Shown: positions 33,968-43,317, counted from the first letter of the stretch. The stretch: DNA of 64,000 bases from Flavobacterium xueshanense (GCF_900112975.1 NZ_FONQ01000014.1:1-64000), one strand, 5' to 3'. Notes: generated from the letters alone by a model not told the origin. Numbers and translations: made by a program.

Positions 33968-35085
33968 TATACTAAATCTGCTAATTCTGTTCCAATTAAA
34001 CTTCCTATTGCCACTCCCATTCCACCCAATCGCACACCACAATAGACATTGTCAGACAGTCGTGAAACGATTGGATTTTTGCTGTTACCAATACCCATGA
34101 TACCGCTCCAGCGGTGTGCAATTTGGAAATCCTGATTTGGCAAAATTACTTCTTTTAATAATTGTTCCAATTTTTTTTGTACAATTTCTGTTTGTCCAAA
34201 TTCAGTTGTATTTTCCGTCTCAATATCTAGGTTTCTTCCACCACCCAAAAGTATTCTATCGCCAATATTCCTGAAATAATAATACCCTCTATCCAAGTGA
34301 AAAGTCCCTTTTATATCTAAATTTCTAATAGGTTCTGTAATCAAAACTTGTGCTCTGGCAGGTTTAACCGCGTCATTTGTCAATGTATTAGCAAAACCAT
34401 TTGTTGCAAACAGTATTTTTTGGGTACTAAAACTGAAATCACCAAGTGCCACTTCCACTTTATTTCCTTTGTCGAAATAGGAGGTAACAGTTTGTTGGTT
34501 CAGAATCAATATATTTTTAGAAACCGCTTCTTTCAACAACGCTTGCATCATATTTCCAGTATCTATTTGTGCTTCAAACGGATTGAAAACTAGATATTCC
34601 TGTATGCCACCAAACCCAAATCGATCAACTTCCTTGGCAAAAACATCGGCTCTAAATAATGGTCTTAAGATTTCATTGATAAATGGTAATTTCCCAACAC
34701 ATTGATTATAGCTACTTTCGTCTTCTTTTAAAAATAACTCATATCCGCCGTACGGCTTGAAATCTATCGCGTCATCACCCAATCTTTTTCGCAACAACTG
34801 CAATCCTTGCCATCGTTTTTGAACAAGATGAATGACTTCCTCTTCCGAGTGGGATTTTAAATCGTCTATGATTTCTGAAAGACTTCCAAAACACGCAAAC
34901 CCGGCATTTTTAGTACTCGCGCCTTGCGGTAACATTCCTTTTTCCAATACTAAAATTTTGCTTTTAGGGAATCTTTCGCGTAAGCGTAATGCAGCATGCA
35001 AGCCCACAATCCCACTTCCTACAATGGTATAATCTACATCAGTAAACCAGTTTTTTAGTTCCCAATAGCTCAAATCCATGTTCAA
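33967..35085 (-). CDS. FAD-dependent oxidoreductase (DAO/glycine-oxidase-like)
   Basis: 372 residues. The N-terminal Rossmann motif YTIVGSGIVGLHAALRL (about 19-35) with the FAD-ribose Glu in VLEKG, then STKNAGFACFG (flavin-contact loop), and the C-terminal DAO segment RWSGIMGIGNSKNPIV and GVRLGGMGVAIGS. Domain order is complete. The substrate, probably an amine or amino acid, is not predictable. It is coupled with mtgA, though no metabolic link is obvious. Confidence 0.88.
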   Translation of the reverse strand: MNMDLSYWELKNWFTDVDYTIVGSGIVGLHAALRLRERFPKSKILVLEKGMLPQGASTKNAGFACFGSLSEIIDDLKSHSEEEVIHLVQKRWQGLQLLRKRLGDDAIDFKPYGGYELFLKEDESSYNQCVGKLPFINEILRPLFRADVFAKEVDRFGFGGIQEYLVFNPFEAQIDTGNMMQALLKEAVSKNILILNQQTVTSYFDKGNKVEVALGDFSFSTQKILFATNGFANTLTNDAVKPARAQVLITEPIRNLDIKGTFHLDRGYYYFRNIGDRILLGGGRNLDIETENTTEFGQTEIVQKKLEQLLKEVILPNQDFQIAHRWSGIMGIGNSKNPIVSRLSDNVYCGVRLGGMGVAIGSLIGTELADLV

Positions 35086-35135
35086 ATTTTTTCATAAAAA
35101 TAATAATTTTTTGGATTTATTCTGAATTTATTTTA

Positions 35136-35239
35136 GAAGCTAATCCCGCTATCCGTTACAATCTTTCTAGTCCTGAACTTGTTTCAGGATCCTGAAACAA
35201 GTTCAGGACTAGAAAGGATATACACCGCTATCAGGGCTA
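35136..35239 (-). repeat. Palindromic dispersed element, copy 3, with a 54-bp perfect palindrome
   Basis: On the minus strand: TAGCCCTGATAGCGGTGT, ATATCC, a palindrome at 35163-35216 (two 27-bp arms, core TTTCAGGATCCTGAAA), GATTGTAA, CGGATAGCGGGATTAGCTTC. Flanks match copies at 18207 and 18436. The CCTGAACTTGTTTCAGG part is, from memory, a REP-like motif found in many bacteria. Confidence 0.8.
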
Positions 35240-35315
35240 AAAAGCAAGTGTTAAAAACGAAAAAACATCAAATTAAATTGGCTAATTTTATCATTCGAAA
35301 AAATCTATTTTTAAA

Positions 35316-37217
35316 ATGAAAAAAGTACTGCTTATAACCTTATTAATGATGAGTTTAACTACTATGGCACAAAATGTAATGACTCCAGAACTGCTTTGGA
35401 AACTTGGAAGAGTAGCTCCTTTAGGCATTTCCAAAGACGGAAAAAACGTAGTGTATAAAGTAGCCACTCCTTCCGTTCAAGAAAATAAATCGGATACAAA
35501 ATTCTACACTTTACCCGTAAATGGTGGAAATCCAACCGAAGTAAAAGATACTAAAGACCTATTAAAAGACAAAAACAGTTCTCCAGACGGGAAATATATC
35601 GTTTATAATGAAGAAGTAAAAATCGAAAACGTTCATGGAAAAGATTTTTATCCGGAACTGGTAAAATCAGATGTTCAAATCTACGATGGGTTGAATTACC
35701 GTCATTGGGATACTTGGAACGAAGGCAAATTCAATCATGTTTTTTATAAAGAGAACAAAGATGGCGCTGTGGGAATTGACATTCTAAAAGGAGAAAATTT
35801 TGACAGTCCTCAAAAACCTTTTGGTGGCGATGAAGATTACATTTGGTCGCCAGACAGCAAAAGCATCCTTTATGTAAGCAAGAAAAAAACAGGAACTGAC
35901 TATGCTCTTTCTACCAACACCAATATCTTCCAATACAACTTAGAAACTGGAAAAACTATCAATAAAACTGAAGAAAACCTGGGATATGATACCGCTCCAC
36001 AATTTTCTCCTACAGGAAATTTGGCTTGGTTGCAGATGAAACGAGACGGTTATGAAGCCGATAAAAACGATCTGATTGTTAGCTTTAAAGGAATAAAAAT
36101 GAACCTTACAGCAAATTGGGACGGAACGGTCGACAATTTCATCTGGAGTGGTGACGGAAAAAAAATATTTTTTGTTGCGCCTGTAGATGGAACAAAACAG
36201 TTGTTTGAAGTTAATTTTCCGGGGATGACCAAAATAGCAATTACCGTTCGCCAAATCACTATTGGCGATTTTGATGTCAATGATCTGGTTGGTTTTTCCG
36301 GCGGTACCATTATCGTGACGAGAACCGATATGAATCACGCTGCGGAAATATTTTCTTATAATCTGAAAAAAAACACATGGAAACAACTGTCCAATGTCAA
36401 TACAACAACCTATGCTTCTTTGGCGCTAAGCAAAACCGAAAGAAGGTATGTAACGACAACCGATGGCAAAAAAATGTTAGTTTGGGTGATTCTTCCTCCT
36501 GATTTTGATGCTTCAAAAAAATACCCAACCCTTTTGTATTGTCAAGGCGGGCCACAATCTCCGTTGACACAATTTTATTCGTACCGATGGAATTTACAGT
36601 TGATGGCAGCAAATGGTTATATTGTCGTGGCTCCAAACCGTCGCGGCATGCAAGGCCACGGCGTAGCATGGAATGAGCAAATCAGCAAAGACTGGGGCGG
36701 ACAGGTAATGGATGATTACCTATCAGCGATTGATGACGTGGCTAAGGAAAAATATGTTGATGCAACTCGTTTGGGATGCGTTGGTGCCAGTTACGGTGGG
36801 TATTCTGTTTTTTATCTGGCTGGAATTCACAATAACCGATTCAAAACTTTCATTGCCCACGATGGCGTTTATAATACCCAAAGCATGTTTGGAACTACCG
36901 AAGAAGTTTTCTTTAGCAATTGGGATTTTGGAGGTGCCTATTGGGAAAAAGACAATGCCATAGCTCAAAAAACCTACACGACATTCAACCCAATGACCAA
37001 AGTAGAAAAATGGAATAAACCTATTTTAATTATTCAGGGCGGAAAAGATTTTCGTGTACCAATTGGACAAGGCCAAGAAGCGTTCCAAGCTGCTCAATTG
37101 CTTGGAATAAAAAGCAGATTCCTGTATTTCCCGGAAGAAAACCATTGGGTACTGAAACCACAGAATGCTCAGGTTTGGCAAGGAGAATTTTTTAAATGGT
37201 TGAGAGAAACTTTGTAG
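35316..37217 (+). CDS. S9-family (prolyl oligopeptidase/acylaminoacyl-type) peptidase
   Basis: 633 residues. Signal peptide at about 1-18 (ending TTMAQ), so exported. Residues about 30-370 form a WD40-like propeller (WSPDSKSILYVSKK, FIWSGDGKKIFFV). Residues about 385-633 are the hydrolase: GASYGGY with Ser492, GGKDFRVP with the Asp, and ENHWV with the His near the end. Likely a periplasmic dipeptidyl- or oligopeptidase. Single gene with a strong terminator and a repeat element upstream. Confidence 0.92.
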   Translation: MKKVLLITLLMMSLTTMAQNVMTPELLWKLGRVAPLGISKDGKNVVYKVATPSVQENKSDTKFYTLPVNGGNPTEVKDTKDLLKDKNSSPDGKYIVYNEEVKIENVHGKDFYPELVKSDVQIYDGLNYRHWDTWNEGKFNHVFYKENKDGAVGIDILKGENFDSPQKPFGGDEDYIWSPDSKSILYVSKKKTGTDYALSTNTNIFQYNLETGKTINKTEENLGYDTAPQFSPTGNLAWLQMKRDGYEADKNDLIVSFKGIKMNLTANWDGTVDNFIWSGDGKKIFFVAPVDGTKQLFEVNFPGMTKIAITVRQITIGDFDVNDLVGFSGGTIIVTRTDMNHAAEIFSYNLKKNTWKQLSNVNTTTYASLALSKTERRYVTTTDGKKMLVWVILPPDFDASKKYPTLLYCQGGPQSPLTQFYSYRWNLQLMAANGYIVVAPNRRGMQGHGVAWNEQISKDWGGQVMDDYLSAIDDVAKEKYVDATRLGCVGASYGGYSVFYLAGIHNNRFKTFIAHDGVYNTQSMFGTTEEVFFSNWDFGGAYWEKDNAIAQKTYTTFNPMTKVEKWNKPILIIQGGKDFRVPIGQGQEAFQAAQLLGIKSRFLYFPEENHWVLKPQNAQVWQGEFFKWLRETL

Positions 37218-37232
37218 ATTAAGTAAAAACAA

Positions 37233-37260
37233 AAAAACCTTGCATCCCTGCAAGGTTTTT
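37233..37260. terminator. Bidirectional terminator between the S9 peptidase and accC
   Basis: AAAAACCTTGCA (37233-37244), loop TCCC, TGCAAGGTTTTT (37249-37260), with an A-run before and T-run after; genes are convergent. Confidence 0.88.
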
Positions 37261-37278
37261 ACTTAAATAAAGTATTTT

Positions 37279-38625
37279 TTATTCCGGATCGTTCATTTTG
37301 AAAGTATCCATAAATGCAGTGGTATAATCTCCTGAAATATAACGCGGATCATCCATTAATTGTCTGTGGAAAGGAATAGTCGTTTTTATACCTTCGATAA
37401 CAAATTCATCTAAAGCTCTTCTCATTTTACTAATTGCTTCCTCGCGAGATTGAGCTGTAGTAATAAGTTTTGCAATCATTGAATCATAATTTGGCGGAAT
37501 AGTGTACCCTGAATATACATGAGTATCTAAACGAACTCCATGTCCTCCCGGCATGTGCAATGTTGTAATTTTTCCTGGAGACGGACGGAAATCATTATAA
37601 GGATCTTCCGCATTAATACGGCATTCAATAGCATGCAATTGAGGCAAATAATTTTTCCCTGAAATAGCAACCCCTGCGGCTACAAGAATTTGTTCACGAA
37701 TTAAATCATAATCAATGACTTGTTCTGTAATAGGGTGCTCTACTTGGATACGAGTATTCATTTCCATGAAGTAGAAATTACGGTTTTTATCCACCAAAAA
37801 TTCTACAGTTCCAGCACCTTCATATTTAATGTATTCAGCTGCTTTTACAGCTGCTTCACCCATTTTAGTACGCAATTCATCTGTCATAAATGGTGAAGGC
37901 GTTTCTTCCGTCAATTTTTGATGACGTCTTTGTACGGAGCAGTCTCTTTCAGAAAGATGACACGCTTTTCCATAAGAATCGCCGATAACTTGAATTTCAA
38001 TATGACGAGGCTCTTCAATTAATTTCTCCAAATACATTCCGTCATTCCCAAAAGCAGCTGCAGATTCCTGACGTGCACCTTCCCATGCTTTTAACAATTC
38101 ATCTTCTTTCCAAACGGCACGCATCCCTTTACCACCGCCACCAGCAGTTGCTTTTAGCATTACTGGATAACCAAAATCTCTTGATAATTGCAAGGCTTGA
38201 TCATACGACTCTAAAATACCTACTGAACCCGGAACACAAGGAACTCCTGCTTCGATCATAGTTGATTTTGCAGAGGCTTTATCTCCCATTCTATCAATCA
38301 TCTCTGGAGACGCTCCAATAAATTTGATCCCATGTTCCTGACAAATTTTTGAAAATTTAGAATTTTCAGAAAGGAATCCGTATCCTGGATGTATTGCATC
38401 TGCGTTTGTAATTTCGGCAGCGGCAATAATATTTGACATTTTTAAATAGGATAAGTTGCTTGGAGGAGGTCCTATACAAACCGCTTCGTCAGCAAACTTT
38501 ACATGAAGACTTTCGGCATCAGCAGTAGAATAAACAGCTACTGTTTTGATTCCCATTTCCTTACATGTTCTAATTACGCGTAACGCAATTTCCCCTCTAT
38601 TTGCAATTAATATTTTTTTAAACAT
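37279..38625 (-). CDS. accC: Acetyl-CoA carboxylase, biotin carboxylase subunit
   Basis: 448 residues; carboxylates biotin on AccB with ATP and bicarbonate, the first half of malonyl-CoA synthesis. ATP-grasp Gly-rich loop [33 protein letters not shown] with catalytic residues, and N-terminal [19 protein letters not shown] are all canonical. Full length. It lies 84 bp after accB in the same direction, with a hairpin-forming repeat in the gap. The catalytic carboxyltransferase genes are not in the window. Confidence 0.97.
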   Translation of the reverse strand: MFKKILIANRGEIALRVIRTCKEMGIKTVAVYSTADAESLHVKFADEAVCIGPPPSNLSYLKMSNIIAAAEITNADAIHPGYGFLSENSKFSKICQEHGIKFIGASPEMIDRMGDKASAKSTMIEAGVPCVPGSVGILESYDQALQLSRDFGYPVMLKATAGGGGKGMRAVWKEDELLKAWEGARQESAAAFGNDGMYLEKLIEEPRHIEIQVIGDSYGKACHLSERDCSVQRRHQKLTEETPSPFMTDELRTKMGEAAVKAAEYIKYEGAGTVEFLVDKNRNFYFMEMNTRIQVEHPITEQVIDYDLIREQILVAAGVAISGKNYLPQLHAIECRINAEDPYNDFRPSPGKITTLHMPGGHGVRLDTHVYSGYTIPPNYDSMIAKLITTAQSREEAISKMRRALDEFVIEGIKTTIPFHRQLMDDPRYISGDYTTAFMDTFKMNDPE

Positions 38626-38650
38626 CTTATTTTATATTTTAAATTTAAAA

Positions 38651-38698
38651 TTCCAATAGTCAAAACTCAATTTGGAATTGGAATTTTGACTACTGGAA
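38651..38698. repeat. Inverted repeat in the accB-accC gap
   Basis: TTCCAATAGTCAAAA (38651-38665) and TTTTGACTACTGGAA (38684-38698) form a hairpin with an internal AATTTGGAATT. It recalls the GTCAAAA repeat found in leuS. No T-run, so accB-accC read-through is likely. Confidence 0.6.
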
Positions 38699-38709
38699 TC
38701 TCAAAAATA

Positions 38710-39189
38710 TTATGACGGATCTACTAAGAATAAAGGTTGGTCAAACTCAACTGGTGACATATCGTCAACCAATATTTTTACAATTTTACCAGAAACTTCA
38801 GATTCAATTTCATTAAATAATTTCATTGCTTCGATTACACAAAGAACGTCACCTTGAGAAATTGTTTTACCTACTTCAACAAACATTGGTTTATCCGGAG
38901 ATGGTTTTCTATAAAAAGTTCCAATGATTGGTGATTTTATAGTAATGTAATGAGAATTTTCTACTACTGGAGCTTCGGGTGCAGCTGCTACCGGTGCAAT
39001 TTGCTGTGGAGCTACCGCTTGCTGAAGTGTTGCTTGAGCAGGCATTTGTTGAACATACGTGGTTTCTGTTACATTCCCTTCTAAAGTTGTTCTGATAGTG
39101 ATTTTCACATCATCCATTTCTAACTTAACTTCTGCAACTCCTGAATTTGCTACAAACTTGATTAGATTTTGAATTTCTTTTAAATCCAT
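38710..39189 (-). CDS. accB: Acetyl-CoA carboxylase biotin carboxyl carrier protein
   Basis: 159 residues. An N-terminal dimerisation part ([23 protein letters not shown]), a Pro/Ala/Gln linker (about 45-80), and the C-terminal biotinyl domain with [13 protein letters not shown] in which Lys123 is biotinylated. [15 protein letters not shown] is the AccB thumb-containing segment. First of the pair accB-accC, downstream of fabH by 23 bp, so part of one lipid-synthesis transcription unit. Confidence 0.97.
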   Translation of the reverse strand: MDLKEIQNLIKFVANSGVAEVKLEMDDVKITIRTTLEGNVTETTYVQQMPAQATLQQAVAPQQIAPVAAAPEAPVVENSHYITIKSPIIGTFYRKPSPDKPMFVEVGKTISQGDVLCVIEAMKLFNEIESEVSGKIVKILVDDMSPVEFDQPLFLVDPS

Positions 39190-39212
39190 AATTATTTGTT
39201 TTTAGTTTAAAT

Positions 39213-40211
39213 TTATTTTTTATCGTATGCCCATTTTAGATAAATAGATCCCCATGTGAATCCACCTCCAAAAGCGGCCAAAATTATTGTGTCTCCTTTT
39301 TTGAATAAATGTTCGAAATCGCTAAGTACTAATGGTAAAGTTGCAGAAGTGGTATTTCCGTATTTTTCGATGTTCATTAAAACCTTAGAATCTTCTAAAT
39401 TCATTCTGTTGGCAGTCGCATCAATAATACGTTTGTTGGCCTGATGAGGAACTAACCAATCTACGTCTTCATTTGTCAAATTATTTCTTTTCAAAATTAA
39501 TTCGCTTGAATCCGCCATATTTGTTACCGCATATTTAAACACTGTTTTACCGTCTTGGATAATATTGTGTTTGTTATATTTTACTGTTTCAAAAGAAGTT
39601 GGATGAAGCGATCCACCGGCGTCGATTTTCAAAAAGTCTCTACCAATTCCATCACTGCGTAAGTACTCGTCTTGCAATCCTAAACCTTCATAATTGGGCT
39701 CAAATAAAACTGCACCCGCACCATCACCAAAAATTATACAGGTTGACCTATCAGTATAATCAACGATAGAAGACATTTTATCGGCTCCAATCAACAGTAC
39801 TTTTTTATATCTTCCTGATTCAATGTATGCTGCGGCTGTAGACATACCATATAAGAAACTGGAACATGCAGCCTGTAAATCATAAGCAAAAGCATTTGTT
39901 GCTCCAATTTGAGTGGCAACGTATACTCCTGTTGAAGCTACCGGCATATCCGGTGTTGCGGTTGCCATTATCAATAAATCTATTTCCAAGGGATCTATAT
40001 TAGCTTTAGCTAATAAATCTTGCGCAGCTTTTATAGCCAAAAAAGAAGTTCCCTTATCTTCATCTTTAAGAATTCTTCTTTCTTTTATTCCTGTACGAGA
40101 GGTGATCCACTCGTCATTGGTATCAACCATAGCTTCGAGCGCTTTGTTCGTTAGTACAAAGTCCGGAACATAGGCTCCAACAGCGGTAATTGCGGCTGTG
40201 ATTGTATTCAT
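39213..40211 (-). CDS. fabH: 3-oxoacyl-ACP synthase III
   Basis: 332 residues; starts fatty-acid chains from acyl-CoA and malonyl-ACP. Catalytic triad: Cys116 in LQAACSSFLYG, His in WLVPHQANKR, and Asn in NIEKYGNTTSA. N-terminal TNDEWITSRTGIKERR is a FabH signature. Full length. It leads into accB and accC. Being ahead of accBC and behind rpmF, it follows the conserved rpmF-fabH-accBC order of Bacteroidota. Confidence 0.97.
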   Translation of the reverse strand: MNTITAAITAVGAYVPDFVLTNKALEAMVDTNDEWITSRTGIKERRILKDEDKGTSFLAIKAAQDLLAKANIDPLEIDLLIMATATPDMPVASTGVYVATQIGATNAFAYDLQAACSSFLYGMSTAAAYIESGRYKKVLLIGADKMSSIVDYTDRSTCIIFGDGAGAVLFEPNYEGLGLQDEYLRSDGIGRDFLKIDAGGSLHPTSFETVKYNKHNIIQDGKTVFKYAVTNMADSSELILKRNNLTNEDVDWLVPHQANKRIIDATANRMNLEDSKVLMNIEKYGNTTSATLPLVLSDFEHLFKKGDTIILAAFGGGFTWGSIYLKWAYDKK

Positions 40212-40339
40212 CGTATGCGTTTATTTCTAGTCAAATGTTCCCATTTGAAAATTTTTTAAAAGACTTGAAAATTACAAAAAAAATTCCAATCTCATTGATT
40301 TGGAACTTCTTATTTAACTAAAATTATAGACAACAAAAA

Positions 40340-40360
40340 AACTCTCACGATGTGAGAGTT
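40340..40360 (-). terminator. Terminator after rpmF
   Basis: AACTCTCACGATGTGAGAGTT with a T-run on the minus strand (A-run at 40334-40340). Suggests that DUF177-rpmF ends here and fabH is expressed separately. Confidence 0.75.
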
Positions 40361-40383
40361 CGAATATCATTTACAAAAATGTA

Positions 40384-40578
40384 TTAAGCAACAGCTACAG
40401 ACTTATCTATAACAACTTGCCCTCTGTAATACATTTTACCTTCATGCCAATACGCTCTGTGGTATAAATGTGCTTCTCCTGTGATAGGACAAGTAGCGAT
40501 TTGTGCTACGGTAGCTTTGTAATGTGTTCTTCTTTTATCTCTTCTTGTTTTGGAGATTTTTCTCTTAGGATGCGCCAT
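40384..40578 (-). CDS. rpmF: 50S ribosomal protein L32
   Basis: 64 residues, basic N terminus [18 protein letters not shown], followed by the L32 core with [17 protein letters not shown]. Only one Cys remains, so the four-Cys zinc ribbon of some L32 proteins is absent, the zinc-free form. Begins 9 bp after the DUF177 stop codon and is followed by a terminator. Confidence 0.96.
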   Translation of the reverse strand: MAHPKRKISKTRRDKRRTHYKATVAQIATCPITGEAHLYHRAYWHEGKMYYRGQVVIDKSVAVA

Positions 40579-40587
40579 TTTACTATA

Positions 40588-41130
40588 TTATTTATCCGTT
40601 AATAGTTGCTTTAATTTGTCCCATCGCGGGTCAATATTTTCTTCTTCTTTATTTTCTACTTTTTCTTCCTTTACTGTAAGTTCATTGAGCTTAGTCAAAG
40701 CTTCTGTTTTTAAGCTTCCGTCTTTTATACCTGGATGAACCCGTCTTAGAGGGACTGATAACACAATCATTTCATAGATATATTGTGCAATATCTATCTC
40801 AAACTCCCCATGAGGTAAAATCAATAATTCCTCATTATCATTATTATATTCTTCATCAAAACGAACGATTAATTTCATCTTGCCTTTTATTGGCAAATCA
40901 AAATCTTCACTGGTAAGATCACAAGGTACATTTACAAAACCTTTGTGTTTAAAGCTCAACTCTAACAGCGTACTTTTTTTCTCTAAAACTACATTTACTT
41001 TGATATTTGAATCTTGATATTCGTTATAATCAAAGATTTCAAAGAACGCATTACTGATTTGATACTCAAAATGATGTTTCCCTAGCTTTAATCCTATAAA
41101 AGGAATTAAATATTCTTTTGTGTTCTTCAT
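40588..41130 (-). CDS. DUF177/YceD-family protein
   Basis: 180 residues, in the YceD family (Large ribosomal RNA subunit accumulation protein), almost always encoded before rpmF. The core LPIKGKMKLIVRF with the normally Cys-rich CxxC segment reads FVNVPCDLTSEDFDLP, and the C-terminal DPRWDKLKQLL is typical. Probably needed for 23S rRNA/50S maturation. Own promoter at 41165. Confidence 0.9.
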   Translation of the reverse strand: MKNTKEYLIPFIGLKLGKHHFEYQISNAFFEIFDYNEYQDSNIKVNVVLEKKSTLLELSFKHKGFVNVPCDLTSEDFDLPIKGKMKLIVRFDEEYNNDNEELLILPHGEFEIDIAQYIYEMIVLSVPLRRVHPGIKDGSLKTEALTKLNELTVKEEKVENKEEENIDPRWDKLKQLLTDK

Positions 41131-41164
41131 TTCAACAACAATTTGCCCCTAAACTTCGGGAGTG

Positions 41165-41172
41165 CAAAGATA
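41165..41172 (-). promoter_or_regulatory. Promoter of DUF177-rpmF, -7 box
   Basis: Minus-strand TATCTTTG fits TAnnTTTG, 34 bp before the start codon. Confidence 0.5.
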
Positions 41173-41215
41173 TAAAATTATTGCAAATCTAATAATGTTA
41201 TTCACTTTTTTTTGT

Positions 41216-42265
41216 TCACAACTGCTTTTCTTTTGTTTTCAATGGTTTTGCACTGATTTCGGCATATTGATTTCTTGAATGGTAAACATCTATTGCCAGA
41301 TATACCGCCTCTTTGAACGAGTTGAAATCCGCTATCCCCTTGCCCGCTATATCGTAAGCGGTACCATGGTCTGGCGACGTTCTAATTTTATTTAAACCCG
41401 CAGTGTAGTTTACTCCTTTACCAAAAGATAATGTTTTAAAAGGAATCAATCCCTGATCGTGATAGATAGCTATAACCGCATCATAATTATCGTATTGGTT
41501 ACTACCAAAAAAGCCATCTGCCGGAAAAGGCCCAAAAACCAAAGTTCCTTTATCAAATATTTTTTTTAGTGCCGGTTTCAGTATCAAGTCATCCTCCTTA
41601 CCAATAACTCCACCATCACCACAATGCGGATTCAACCCTAGCACCGCAATTTTAGGCTTATTAATACTGAAATCCTGAATTAACGACTGTTTGACTGTTT
41701 CAATTTTTTTCTTAATCAATTCCTCCGTAAGATGAGAAGCCACTTCACTTAAAGGAATATGATCCGTCATTAACCCTACTCTCAAATTATCCTGAACCAT
41801 CAACATAAGTGCATTTCCCTCCAATTCTCGGTCTAAATAATCCGTATGTCCAGGAAACTTGAATTCCTCAGACTGGATATTGTATTTGTTTATCGGCGCT
41901 GTAACCAACACATCAACTAGTCCTTCTTTCAAAGCTTTCGTTGCAGCAACAAAAGATTTTATTGCATATTCTCCCGCTTTTGGATCACTCACACCCGGAC
42001 TCAAATCGACCCCTTCCCGCCAAACATTCAAAACATTAATTTTTCCAGGAACAATTTGATCCAGTTTATCAATGCCGTGCAACAAGGAAGTTGATTGAAA
42101 ACTTTTTTTCACAAAAGACAACAACTTAACATTTGCAAAGATAACAGGAGTACACAACTCTAACATTCTAGAATCCTCGAATGTTTTTAAAACAACCTCG
42201 CTTCCAATACCGTTTAAATCTCCAATAGAAATTCCTACGATTATATTTTCTGCTTTTTTCATCAT
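41216..42265 (-). CDS. pdxA: 4-hydroxythreonine-4-phosphate dehydrogenase
   Basis: 349 residues; NAD-dependent step of the DXP-dependent pyridoxal-phosphate pathway. Signatures: ISIGDLNGIGSEVVLK (N terminus), FPGHTDYL (metal/substrate His), MTDHIPLSEV, and GLNPHCGDGG plus YHDQGLIPFK with the zinc-binding His residues. Start at the first Met or the second (MMKK) is undecided. Divergent from ribE with overlapping promoter boxes. Confidence 0.96.
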   Translation of the reverse strand: MMKKAENIIVGISIGDLNGIGSEVVLKTFEDSRMLELCTPVIFANVKLLSFVKKSFQSTSLLHGIDKLDQIVPGKINVLNVWREGVDLSPGVSDPKAGEYAIKSFVAATKALKEGLVDVLVTAPINKYNIQSEEFKFPGHTDYLDRELEGNALMLMVQDNLRVGLMTDHIPLSEVASHLTEELIKKKIETVKQSLIQDFSINKPKIAVLGLNPHCGDGGVIGKEDDLILKPALKKIFDKGTLVFGPFPADGFFGSNQYDNYDAVIAIYHDQGLIPFKTLSFGKGVNYTAGLNKIRTSPDHGTAYDIAGKGIADFNSFKEAVYLAIDVYHSRNQYAEISAKPLKTKEKQL

Positions 42266-42285
42266 GACATACCGTTATTTATTGC

Positions 42286-42306
42286 TAATTTTGAAGTGCA
42301 AATTTA
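42286..42306. promoter_or_regulatory. Divergent promoter boxes of pdxA and ribE
   Basis: TAATTTTG on the plus strand (42286-42293) for ribE and TAAATTTG on the minus strand (42299-42306) for pdxA. The two -7 boxes are 5 bp apart, so the polymerases should interfere with each other. Confidence 0.5.
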
Positions 42307-42323
42307 GTAAAATAAAATAAGAA

Positions 42324-42911
42324 ATGTTTACAGGAATCATAGAAACCCTTGGCACAATCCAAGAAATAAAAAAAGAGAACACTAACGTGCATATCACAAT
42401 GAATTCATCGATTACCAGCGAACTTCAAATAGACCAAAGTGTCGCCCATAATGGAATATGCCTTACTGTTGTTGTTATAAAAGACAGCTCCTACACCGTA
42501 ACTGCAATTGACGAGACCATAAAAAAAACAAACTTATCGGATTGGAAAGTTGGCGACAGTGTTAATCTGGAAAGGGCAATGAAATTAGGCGACAGACTTG
42601 ATGGCCACATCGTTCAGGGTCATGTAGATCAAACAGGAATTTGCATCACTGCCAAAGCAACTGACGGAAGCTGGCTGTACAGGTTTGAATACGATGAAAG
42701 CCTGAACAACATTACTATCGAAAAAGGATCAATTACAGTCAATGGAGTAAGCTTGACGGTTGTAAACTCAAAAAAAAATCAGTTTAGTGTAGCAATTATC
42801 CCTTACACGCATGAACATACTAATTTCAAAAATTTTGAAGTTGGCACAAAAATTAACCTTGAATTTGATGTGATTGGAAAATACGTTTCCCGATTGTATG
42901 CCAACAAATAA
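42324..42911 (+). CDS. ribE: Riboflavin synthase, alpha chain
   Basis: 195 residues; dismutates two 6,7-dimethyl-8-ribityllumazines to riboflavin. Two lumazine-binding barrels are visible, each with its repeat: MFTGIIETLG..SVAHNGICLTVV and GHIVQGHVDQTG..GSITVNGVSLTVV. Both are full length. No FMN riboswitch is visible in the short leader. Also called ribC or ribE in different nomenclatures. Followed by a perfect 30-bp palindromic terminator. Confidence 0.95.
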   Translation: MFTGIIETLGTIQEIKKENTNVHITMNSSITSELQIDQSVAHNGICLTVVVIKDSSYTVTAIDETIKKTNLSDWKVGDSVNLERAMKLGDRLDGHIVQGHVDQTGICITAKATDGSWLYRFEYDESLNNITIEKGSITVNGVSLTVVNSKKNQFSVAIIPYTHEHTNFKNFEVGTKINLEFDVIGKYVSRLYANK

Positions 42912-42930
42912 CAGCTCTATTCTTTAAAAC

Positions 42931-42960
42931 AAAAAACTCCAATCTAGATTGGAGTTTTTT
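42931..42960. terminator. Perfect 30-bp palindromic terminator shared by ribE and the proline-rich gene
   Basis: AAAAAACTCCAATCT (42931-42945) and AGATTGGAGTTTTTT (42946-42960), A/T runs on both outer sides. The last codons and stop (TAG at 42944-42946) of the convergent small-protein gene lie inside it. Confidence 0.85.
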
Positions 42961-43171
42961 GTTTTAATTTAAAGCGATAAATGATGTAAATTCCAAGTAC
43001 TAAAGCAACCAACATCAGTGTTAAAATATTTTCATCAATAGGTAATCCAGGAGGTGGAGGTGGCCTTCTTCTTCCTGTCGGAGAAGGCGGAGCATGATTG
43101 GCTGCAAAAGCATTAAAAATGCCTAATACAAAGATCATTAAGGAAAAAAAAACGATTTTAAATAACTTCAT
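42944..43171 (-). CDS. Small proline-rich signal-peptide/TM protein
   Basis: 75 residues from MKLFKIVFF; a longer frame to 43240 exists but the signal peptide begins here. Signal peptide about 1-23 (ending NAFA), then a linker ANHAPPSPTGRRRPPPPPG, then LPIDENILTLMLVALVLGIYIIYR and a basic tail. The layout of polyproline, PID, then one TM recurs in small flavobacterial proteins, as I recall. Probably an envelope-anchored peptide; function unknown. Its last residues, KTPI and stop, are coded by the terminator hairpin it shares with ribE. Confidence 0.75.
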   Translation of the reverse strand: MKLFKIVFFSLMIFVLGIFNAFAANHAPPSPTGRRRPPPPPGLPIDENILTLMLVALVLGIYIIYRFKLKQKTPI

Positions 43172-43317
43172 GAATTTAGCATAAATCATCCTTAAAGAGT
43201 AATTTTCAATAAGATATAATTTTCTGTAAAATAAACACATAGTTTTAACAAAAACAACAGCACTCGTTAAAAAAGCCTGTTTTTTGATAAAAAAAGTACT
43301 TCAGACTAATATAAACA

